Below, one piece after another: positions 36,325-44,797 of a stretch of DNA of 64,000 bases. A model generated the notes under the pieces. The model was not told where the DNA came from. It did not search any database and saw nothing but the letters and a program-made list of their open reading frames with translations. A program made the translations under genes and the position numbers. Source of the stretch: Nemertoderma westbladi (Eukaryota; Xenacoelomorpha; Nemertodermatida; Nemertodermatidae); assembly GCA_032718475.1 (NCBI GenBank), contig JAUCBJ010002074.1, positions 1-64,000 on the forward strand. Reading direction: 5' to 3'. Within the stretch, counting starts at the first letter, position 1. Every line of letters starts with the position of its first letter.

Positions 36325-37562
36325 TGTAAAAGCCTTTGCTGAATTGCCCCGTTATTTTTATTATCTTTTACATTAAAATACTCTGTAGTTGATTTAATAA
36401 GTGTAAGAGACCGTATTATTGCTGTATCGGTGTTTTTAGAGGATCTAAGACCTATTTCCTCCGTATGTGTACTGTGAAAGGCATATTTTATGATTCTATG
36501 GCAATTCGTGACGCAAAGGGGTGATAACTACTCTTGAACAGTAGTTACTATGACTACGGTTAACAGCTGACATTCATACGTGTTGATTTCCTTTGTTCTA
36601 CGGCGTCTCTCAGTTCAGTCAGCCAATTAGAGCGTTTTTGTGGCTCCTTGTACAGAAAATTTCCGAGAAATGACGCAATGCCTATGTGCAGTGTTTACAT
36701 TCAGTCCTGAGCAAAAGAAAGAACGGCTTGGAAGTATTTTGTGCTTTACTGTTTTTAGTCTTACACTAGTAGGTTTAATTACAAGGACATATATCCTTTA
36801 ACTACCTGACTCATGGAATCACTGCTGACTGATCATACATGCTGACTGCTGAAACATTGCAAACTCATAACAATCAGTGTTTTCATTGTTGTTTTATACT
36901 GCTATTTACCGTCAGTTCTTCATAATATGGTTGATGAATAATTATATTTGGAATAACGATAAATAACCCCGAAACCCAATATTCTTGATATACCGAAGGT
37001 AAGAGAGAAGGGTTACAGATAAACGATTGTGACTTATGTTAAAGTGGTTTGAAGTGAATCTAATGTTATTTGATAGACCCTACATGAGTCAGTCTGTGTT
37101 CCTTTTATATGTGACTAAAATCAGTGAAGATTGGCAGATTAGTGTGCAGTATTGTGCAGCATTGTGTATGAGTGAGTCTGTTAAAGAAGCAATTCCTAAA
37201 GAATGCGCCATATATGTGAATTATAATTAAGCCATGTCGTTGTGAGTAGTTTAAGTCATAACTCTGTTTATATAGATAGGGCGCCACGTCCTAAAGGAAC
37301 TGTTAATATTACCGAAGGTGAATAATATTGTCAGAGATTATATAGTACTGTCAGTCGAATAATACATTAGGCTTACATAGCAATAAAATTAAACCGTCGA
37401 ACCCAATCTCCCGGGAATATCCAGCGGGTGAATGATCGCGCACAGATTGGTTTCGACTAGTGTAGTGAATCAAATACTTGTCATAGACTAAAAACCGATT
37501 TAATATCTAGAAGACATCTTAATTTGGTGGGTTAAACTGCCAAAGGTCTGAAAGCGCGAACA
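36325..37562 (+). repeat. BEL-2 5' LTR (1238 bp)
   Basis: It starts TGTAAAAGCC and ends GCGAACA, matching the right LTR over its full length with one mismatch seen by eye. It contains a TATATA at 37269-37274 and AATAAA at 37382-37387, about 113 bp apart, a plausible promoter and polyadenylation pair. The small open stretch at 37036-37230 is present in both LTRs and has no recognisable product. Confidence 0.95.
37269..37387 (+). promoter_or_regulatory. Candidate LTR TATA box and poly(A) signal
   Basis: TATATAG at 37269 is followed by AATAAA at 37382. Transcription starting about 30 bp after the TATA would give an R region ending soon after the AATAAA. The same pair recurs in the right LTR (AATAAA at 48666-48671). 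This is inferred from position only. Confidence 0.4.
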
Positions 37563-37845
37563 TTAAAGGATATAGCTTCTTTATTGCAGTAAGCAATAAA
37601 GTCGAAAGTACCGGTCGACCGGTAACCAGTAGGCCTGACTGCCTGATCATCCGGACCGGTACCTACAACAGTACAGGTACAGCAGTATTATTCGATTTGA
37701 TTATATATGCCGGTAGGTCTTAATAATTAATCGGGGACGCCTGGTTTTTATTGGGATTTTACTTAGGCCTATTTCTGTCAGTTTTATTTGTTTGTAGGCC
37801 AGTATTGAACAGAAGGCATGTAAACCTGATCAGATTGTGCAGACG

Positions 37846-38420
37846 ATTTGTAGGCTGAGCTGTTGTCTGATTGCTGTTAAGTCTGAACGGATTGCAGTGT
37901 GTGTAGATCACCTGTCCGATTAAGTACGGTTAGGAAGTAGGGGCAGCGAACGCGGTAAGGTAAACCCCCAACTAAAGAATAAGTCGCACTACTGGGTTAG
38001 AGCGCATACTCCCTAATCATTTCGGAGTCTGCATGTCCTGTAGTTTATTTAGGCTTGAGAGTAGTCTGCCATCGTTTAGTCTGTACTTTGTTTGTGTAAG
38101 TCTGTACGGGTAGCGTATAATTTTATTTAAATAATTTGTAGGCTGGATAGTTGTCTGGCTGTTATTAAGTCTGAACGGATTGCCGCGTGTGTAGATCATC
38201 TGTCCGATTAAGTACGATTAGGCAGTAGGGGCAGCGAACGCTGTAAGGTAAACCCCCAACTAAAGAATAAGTCGCACTACTGGGTTAGAGCGCATACTCC
38301 CTAATCATTTCGGAGTCTGCATATACCGTAGTTTGTTTAGGCTTGATAGTAGTCTGTCAGTGTTCGGTCTGTATTTTGTTTGAGTAGTTTGTACGCGTAG
38401 CGTAATATTTATTATTCAGA
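37846..38420 (+). repeat. 288-bp direct tandem duplication in BEL-2 leader
   Basis: Unit 1 begins at about 37846 and unit 2 at about 38134, with a constant 288-bp offset. The middle of the unit, about 37946-38028 against 38234-38316, is essentially identical, while the flanks differ by many substitutions. Confidence 0.85.
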
Positions 38421-39352
38421 GTTTATGCGATTATTCGCAACATTCAAGTCCCCAAGTTTGTTCCTACAGTAATTGTGTTTGTTATACATACCGCTATAGT
38501 TAAATTAACCTCGGTACTACACGGGCTGCTTGGCGTAGGTAAAGACTGGTGATTTTGTGCATCGGTCACTCCAGCAGATGCCGTGGTTCTTTTAGCTGTT
38601 CAAGTATATTTAATTACTGATTATCTGTTGTACAAGTACTCGTACCTAATTTAGGGTTTAGTGTACAGTGCTTTCCGAGAATAATTAGTGTAGGCATTAT
38701 ATTTGTGTTGTAAAGTGGTTGATAGGCACATTCGATTAGCTCTATTAACTTCTAGGTAGGAACATTCCGTGATACATAACGTAGAACCTATAGCGATACG
38801 GCTATAGGTCGTCAGGCGGTGGTATTTTCCTATCTGGACAACGCAGTGTATTTACTACTACTTATTATTTCAAATACCGTAGTACCCTGTCCGTTGTAAT
38901 AACCGGTTTTCTAACCCTTTGTTAGGCTGGTTTGTAGACTTCTTGTAAAATTACCCTAAAAATTCGTATTTGTGTTTTTGTAAATTTTTGTGTTTATTTA
39001 GAGATTGTAATCTCAACCCGAATTGTACGTAATTTGTAGTATTAAGTAACTTAGGTAAATTAGTATTATTTGTTTTAGTGTCCTGTACGTAACACTTCAC
39101 TGAAAGCGCACCGCTTTGTGTAGTGATTACTCCCCAGAAATAATAACATTTATTTCAAACATTGACAAAACCCATTAAAACGGGTATATATATATTATAA
39201 ATCAAATCTAACGATTTATAAATCGTAGGCCTACCATACAACCATTAGGTCTCAATATCAGTTGGATTACTGCTCAAATAACGGTAATAAAGTAAGTAAA
39301 GTAACAAAGTAACCCTAAAGTAACAGAAATTCAATTATTTGAAATAATTGAT

Positions 39353-39600
39353 ATACCGGTATTTACGATAGGCCTATTATCTTTATTTCTATAAATCTAG
39401 GCTGAAATTATACCGGTACTTGTAATTAATTCTATTTCAGAATTATATATCCTACAAACTGTAAGCTGTATACCGGTATTCCGATAGGCCTATTATATAT
39501 TTATATATATTTGTGCTAAAATTATACCGGTATTCTGTGATAAACCTAGTCTGTAATAATACTTATATAGTTATATATACTATAAGTATACCGGTATTCT
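39353..39600 (+). repeat. Diverged ~60-bp repeats with ATACCGGTAT core
   Basis: The palindrome ATACCGGTAT (ATACCGGTAC once) occurs at about 39353, 39410, 39470, 39524 and 39589, spaced 54-65 bp. Sequence between cores is AT-rich and poorly conserved, with GATAGGCCTATTAT following two of the cores. It ends about 140 bp before the Gag ATG. Confidence 0.75.
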
Positions 39601-39736
39601 AATATATTATATATATATCACGCTACACTGAGTAGCAGTAACGGTAATTAATTACTAGGCTAGCAGTTCATACTGAGTTACTAGACTTGCTTAGACTGTA
39701 ATATAGCAGTAGGCATTCAACTGTACATACCTAGTC

Positions 39737-42700
39737 ATGTCTGATACTATGCAGAACCTGTCAGACAGTTTATTAGATGTAACTATCTGTGACTCAGATA
39801 GAGACGTACAACCGTCTGGTCGTAAATCCAGTTCACCTCCCACTGTGAGAAAGGTCATCCCTCCAGTAGTAATAACAGAACCTAGGCTGGTCCAACATCG
39901 TAGGTCTATCATAGGCACTCGAGCTCAGGTCAAGCGGGACCAAAAGGCAGCGGAACAGCAACAACCCACTAGTCAAGAACTTATTCCTCAGCGGCCCAGC
40001 AGCTCCAGTAGTGAGGATACTGTAGAGCTGACACCCGAGAGCGGAGCAGAGGTGACGGATGCGGTTTATACGGATCCCCTTCTCATCCTTCCTGCAGCCG
40101 TGCTCGCTGGGTTATTGATCGCGGTGGAAGAACACCAGATCGATTGGGCGAGAAGTCAACGGTCAACTAGAGATAGCTACGCGGGATACACTAGTGAAGA
40201 ACTGAAGTCTATTGTCGAGTCGCAATGGAACTTCCCCGGACCCGGACTCCCGTTTGATTTATCAGAAGCTGCCTGGGAAGACATACACCGGATGGGAGTA
40301 GCCAAGGAAACCATCGATCCAGCTGTATGGAAGAGGTCAGCAGCCGGATACGCACAGGGATTCTTCAGCTCTATGGAGCGAGTAGAAAGACAACTGTTTA
40401 AACAACCTCAAGGACCTCAAGAGCAGGGATCGCTGCTTTATCAAGTTAGAGAAAGAGTTCTACGAATTAGGCTAATCTTATCCGCCTTTGAGGAGGCTTC
40501 TAAAAGAAGACAAGACACGTCGTTGCAAGTTGCCGTAAAGACTTGGTTTCAACGGGTGAGTCGCCAGGTTCAAGGAGCAGCTCAGTGGAAGGCTCAGTTG
40601 GAGGAGCGCTCAACCCATGGAGAATCAACAGACGCTACTTTTTCCCAAGTGGAAAGTGAAGCGACGGCAGAGAAACCGCATAAGAAGGATGCCATTGATA
40701 TCTATCTGTCAGACTATCAGCGTTTTGTGGGAGATGAAGAGTTGAGGAGAAGGCTAGAGGGACTTAGCCCTAATAGCGAAGGAGCCAAACTTGTGTTAGA
40801 TGCGATTGATGTGGATAGGTTAGCGGCGAACCAAGCTAAATTCGATGAACAACTCCGCATCGCTAGAGAAAGGGAAGAACAAGTAAGGAAAAAGCGTATA
40901 GAAGACAGAAAGATAGCAGCAGTGGCAGAGGCAGAACGAAAAGCGGCAGCGGCAGAGGCAAAAGCGGCAGCGGCAGCGGCAAAAGCGGCAGCAGTGGCGG
41001 AAGCAGAACGAACAGTGGCGGAAGCAGAACGAAAAGCGGCAGCGGCAGCGGCAAAAGCGGCAGCAGTGGCGGAAGCAGAACGAAAAGCGGCAGCGGCAGA
41101 GGCAAAAGCGGCAGCAGCCGAGGCAAAAGCGGCAGCAGTGGCGGAAGTAGAACGAAAAGCGGCTGAAGAGATCATCCAACTGGAGTTGGAAAATCTTCAA
41201 GAGAAGCAAGACGACTTCAGTAAACAGTTAGCAGCTAGTAATATGCAGATGATGAGTCGATCTACTCCCAAAAGACAAGGGTATACCTCATCTGAGGAAG
41301 GCGATACCACTGACACTGAAGGCGGAAGAAATCGATCTCGCCTAAGCAGACGTAAAAGAACATTCCACCGGCAGAAATTGCCTGATTTGCCTCCAGCTGT
41401 TAGAAGGCAACTAAATAACACCAACTTAGGTAGTACTGAGCCCACAGACCAAATAATTAAAATAGAAAGACTCCCTACTATAGTAGATGAGCCTGAAATA
41501 ATTAGGCCTGTTCTTGAAATCACCCCTTCGGTGATAGACATACCTGTGCTCCCTGAGACTACCTCTAAATTCCCTTTGCATAGCACTAAGCTACCTGTGC
41601 CCCGTAGAACTGCCCCGGATACAGTTCAGGTCCTGGACCCCGAGCGAATTATTCATAATTTGTCGCCCGTTGTCCCTCGTCCGCCCGCTACGACGTTGGC
41701 GGATCCCGCTTCGGCGGTTGATTGGGTAGACGAGAGACGGCGGGGTATGGATATTCTCCTCGGAGAGATGAAGGAGAATCGGATACGCTCCTCCCAACAG
41801 GTCCGAGAGTTGGAAGGGACTGTCCAACATTTAAAGGGAACAGTGAGGGAAAGCAAGTTAGAGTTGCAAGTAGTGCAGCAAAATATCGCGCTAGAGCGCG
41901 ATAAATTAGTAAATTTACAAAAGGGTATACCACCACCCCCTGTAACAATGTGTCAACCCGTTAGGTCTGAAGTATCTCATGCGCAAGGTGTGGAGCCTAC
42001 ACGCATCTATACTGCTAGCGAAGTAGAAACTCCTATAGTGAACCCTATTAAGGGTAATTATAGACCTGTTGATAGTGATATTCCCTATAGAACTGATCAT
42101 AATCCGAGAAATTTATATACCGATAACTCGATATTAAATAGCACGATGGCCCAAGAAAGTTTTACTCGTCAAATGGCTAGAACCGAAGCCCGGCAAGCGG
42201 TAAAGGTTGGAGAGATCGTTAAGTTCAATGGAGATGAGATGAAATGGTTACCTTTTAATGAATATTACAAAGATAACATACAGAACTCCGTACTATCTAA
42301 TGGAGAAAAACTTAGATACCTCATCGAGTGCTTGGAAGGATCTCCCAAGTTAATGGCGTTAAGGTTTATTGGACATCCAGACGGATTAAGACAAGTTTGG
42401 GATACACTAAACATCAGGTATGGTAATAGGAATAACATAGCTGGGTATTTGTATGCAAAGTTGGTAGCGCCCCGAAAGTTTATTAGCAGCGGGATTATAG
42501 AGTTTTCCGATGAAATTCAGGAGATCTGCAGACAATTAGATTGGCTAGGTAAGTCTCATGAGTATCAGAGTGCTATGGTTATTAGAGCAGTGGCTTCTGC
42601 TTTACCGAAGGGTGGAGTAGGTACACGCTGGGATAAGAAAGTGTTATATATGATGGAACAACAACAACGAGACCCTACCATGGCTGATCTCATGTCATTC

Positions 42701-44797
42701 TTGGATAGCGAGGTGAAATTACAGCTCCTAAGGCAGTCCAGAGAGAAGACATTGGAAAACAAGGTAAGTGAGAAACCCGTTTCTAGGAGAAGGGTAACAC
42801 CAGTATGTTATACCGACGATGGTGAAAGCCAAACTTCTCAAGGAGAGGACAGCGGGAAAGACACTGACAGATCTTATTATGTCAATAAAATGCCTAAAGA
42901 TCAGGTAAGTAAATCCAAGTCTCGACCCAATGACAGAAGGGAACCGGTACAAAAAACCCTTCCTACGTCTCCTAAAAGAATTCAGGTGAGAAAGCCCGAG
43001 GAAAGAACAAGTGTGCACCACATAGCACAGGTTAAAGTAAGTAACATCAAGCCGAAATGTGTGCTGTGCGACGGGCCCCACCGTTTAAATGCGTGTGATA
43101 AATTCCTGAGGAAATCACTCGAGGATAGACGTGAAGTCATGTGGGATAAGCGGTTGTGTTATAATTGCCTCAGACGTGGACACCAACGGCGAACCTGTAA
43201 CTCCGACGCAAGGTGTGCAAAGTGCGGCGCAAAACATCATATCTTGTTGCACACGGAATTCGAACGAAACAGCCCGAGTCAGGTAAGTGAGTCCGAACTA
43301 CATGTCCAATTCAGTGATGTGAACGACACTGATCAATCTGAGATGGAAGGATTCTATACGGACGAGTTCTCCGACCAAAACGAATCCTGTTACCTAATAA
43401 ACACCACCGCAGTGTATCGAGCACTCGTGTATGAGAAAGACACAGACAGCGACTTTACTCTAACTACTTCTGAACGACAACCACCTTGGAAAGAGACATC
43501 TTCCAATGTAGGGATCCGAGAGTTTCCTGTGGTGCAAGTAAGGGTTCACGGACCTAAGAGGAGTTATGTAGTGAACGCCCTCCTGGACTCCGGCAGCACA
43601 GGAACATTCATCGATAAAGAGTTAGCCGAAGATATATTTGCTGGACAACCCAAGTTCCAAACTAAGCTCAATATGTCAGGCATTATGCAAGTTTGGAAAT
43701 CTACAATAACAGCTGATTATTATGTCGGAGCGTTGTCCACCCCCCAGGACGAACTAGGAGAACATAGCATCAGGTCAGTGAAAATGGTGGCTATAAAGAA
43801 CTTCGCTACTACTCAAGCAGACCTTTATAATTGGGACGAGGATGAGAGCATCCAACATCTTAACATACCTCGATTCCAGACTGATTATCCTGGAGTGCAA
43901 ATACTCATCGGCCAAAACGCGCATGAGGCGCTGGAGACATTAGAGAAACGGCCTGCTCAACCGCAGCCACTACAGACCTATGCGGTAAGAACTAGAGTAG
44001 GTTGGTACCTTACTGGACCTTCCGGTAGAACGCTCAGGGAAAGACTGCTTCAAGATCGCGTCTGCCAGATGAGTGAATGGGAAGATGATACTAGTGAGGG
44101 AGACGACCCAACTGAGGGAACACCACACTCCTCAGATAATGACAATCTTAGCTCCAATGTAGATCAATGGAGATATTACCCCAAGAAGTTTAATCCAACG
44201 GACATCGCTTCCAGAGGAGCAACTCCTCAAGAACTGACAGATACTACAGACCGATTAGGTGAACCCGACTTCCTGAGTAAGGAGAATGAATGGCCTCCCC
44301 ATCTTACTCCGACTGAGATTATACCAGCCAAGGGAGCGGAGAAAGTCGAACCTGAAACCCGGACGTGTGGATCGGAGTTATTTGAACCCGGGATAGATCT
44401 GTCGGTATTACATGTTGCCAGGGACGACGCCGTGGATCTGGGCCTCCCCACCGCGAGTGGATCCTTCATGAAGATCAGAGAGAGCGATTGGAGCTCTGGA
44501 ACATCAGACGTCTCGCAGGGACTCTCACCTCTCCTGCAGAGAGCGACGGACCACTATAGCTCCTGGAATCGGCTTTGTGACGCCGTCATCTACTTTGAGC
44601 GATGTTTCTATCGTCACTATTCCAGGACGAAGAGGAAACCTGGAATTGTATTCAGGATGCAGCGACTCAATCACCCAGTCGGTCGTTTGTGTTTATCGGA
44701 AGGGAATGGAGGACTCTCCGGAAACTGTGGAAGGCAAGATTCTCTTCCCACGACCACCTCCCTAATCCTTCAAACATCTAGGGACTCCATAACGTAA
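39737..44797 (+). CDS. gag-pol: BEL-2 Gag-protease with remnants of Pol (internally deleted)
   Basis: A single 1686-codon frame starts at the ATG at 39737. It has a charged N-terminal region; an Ala/Glu/Lys-rich helical repeat (about residues 394-478); a BEL/Pao capsid-like domain (about 827-1000, with VKFNGDEMKWLPFNEYY); three Cys/His knuckles (CVLCDGPHRLNAC, CYNCLRRGHQRRTC, CAKCGAKHHILLH, about 1108-1171); and an aspartic protease (LLDSGSTG, Asp about 1284, then WYLTGP near 1424). From about residue 1478 it jumps to WRYYPKKFNPTDIASRG, which in this family marks the end of RNase H. The reverse transcriptase core (no YADD or YVDD) and most of RNase H are gone. SSWNRLCDAV follows, then a tail like the end of the post-integrase domain (HPVGRLCLSEG), with no integrase DDE core. 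A full Pol would add well over 1000 residues. Gag and protease look intact. Confidence 0.9.
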   Translation: MSDTMQNLSDSLLDVTICDSDRDVQPSGRKSSSPPTVRKVIPPVVITEPRLVQHRRSIIGTRAQVKRDQKAAEQQQPTSQELIPQRPSSSSSEDTVELTPESGAEVTDAVYTDPLLILPAAVLAGLLIAVEEHQIDWARSQRSTRDSYAGYTSEELKSIVESQWNFPGPGLPFDLSEAAWEDIHRMGVAKETIDPAVWKRSAAGYAQGFFSSMERVERQLFKQPQGPQEQGSLLYQVRERVLRIRLILSAFEEASKRRQDTSLQVAVKTWFQRVSRQVQGAAQWKAQLEERSTHGESTDATFSQVESEATAEKPHKKDAIDIYLSDYQRFVGDEELRRRLEGLSPNSEGAKLVLDAIDVDRLAANQAKFDEQLRIAREREEQVRKKRIEDRKIAAVAEAERKAAAAEAKAAAAAAKAAAVAEAERTVAEAERKAAAAAAKAAAVAEAERKAAAAEAKAAAAEAKAAAVAEVERKAAEEIIQLELENLQEKQDDFSKQLAASNMQMMSRSTPKRQGYTSSEEGDTTDTEGGRNRSRLSRRKRTFHRQKLPDLPPAVRRQLNNTNLGSTEPTDQIIKIERLPTIVDEPEIIRPVLEITPSVIDIPVLPETTSKFPLHSTKLPVPRRTAPDTVQVLDPERIIHNLSPVVPRPPATTLADPASAVDWVDERRRGMDILLGEMKENRIRSSQQVRELEGTVQHLKGTVRESKLELQVVQQNIALERDKLVNLQKGIPPPPVTMCQPVRSEVSHAQGVEPTRIYTASEVETPIVNPIKGNYRPVDSDIPYRTDHNPRNLYTDNSILNSTMAQESFTRQMARTEARQAVKVGEIVKFNGDEMKWLPFNEYYKDNIQNSVLSNGEKLRYLIECLEGSPKLMALRFIGHPDGLRQVWDTLNIRYGNRNNIAGYLYAKLVAPRKFISSGIIEFSDEIQEICRQLDWLGKSHEYQSAMVIRAVASALPKGGVGTRWDKKVLYMMEQQQRDPTMADLMSFLDSEVKLQLLRQSREKTLENKVSEKPVSRRRVTPVCYTDDGESQTSQGEDSGKDTDRSYYVNKMPKDQVSKSKSRPNDRREPVQKTLPTSPKRIQVRKPEERTSVHHIAQVKVSNIKPKCVLCDGPHRLNACDKFLRKSLEDRREVMWDKRLCYNCLRRGHQRRTCNSDARCAKCGAKHHILLHTEFERNSPSQVSESELHVQFSDVNDTDQSEMEGFYTDEFSDQNESCYLINTTAVYRALVYEKDTDSDFTLTTSERQPPWKETSSNVGIREFPVVQVRVHGPKRSYVVNALLDSGSTGTFIDKELAEDIFAGQPKFQTKLNMSGIMQVWKSTITADYYVGALSTPQDELGEHSIRSVKMVAIKNFATTQADLYNWDEDESIQHLNIPRFQTDYPGVQILIGQNAHEALETLEKRPAQPQPLQTYAVRTRVGWYLTGPSGRTLRERLLQDRVCQMSEWEDDTSEGDDPTEGTPHSSDNDNLSSNVDQWRYYPKKFNPTDIASRGATPQELTDTTDRLGEPDFLSKENEWPPHLTPTEIIPAKGAEKVEPETRTCGSELFEPGIDLSVLHVARDDAVDLGLPTASGSFMKIRESDWSSGTSDVSQGLSPLLQRATDHYSSWNRLCDAVIYFERCFYRHYSRTKRKPGIVFRMQRLNHPVGRLCLSEGNGGLSGNCGRQDSLPTTTSLILQTSRDSIT

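Larger units (their letters stand above)
37563..39736 (+). other. BEL-2 leader (non-coding) with structured repeats
   Basis: This lies between the 5' LTR and the Gag ATG. It has a perfect 9-bp hairpin at 37579-37601, a 16-bp palindrome TACCGGTCGACCGGTA at 37609-37624, a 288-bp tandem duplication, and five ATACCGGTA-centred units near 39353-39600. No long frame is present. At 2.2 kb it is long for a leader and may hold RNA packaging signals. Confidence 0.75.

Noticed and set aside
37036-37230. 64-codon frame in the BEL-2 LTR, repeated at 48320-48514
   Set aside because: Duplicated because it lies in both LTRs; no domain, and LTRs seldom encode proteins.
37980-38035. tRNA-like D-arm string GGTTAGAGCGC in the leader duplication
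   Set aside because: No matching acceptor stem, anticodon arm or T-arm could be formed around it.
40717-41209. Minus-strand frames opposite the BEL-2 Ala-rich region
   Set aside because: Antisense of the GCA/GCG-rich helical repeat; leucine/phenylalanine-rich artefacts.
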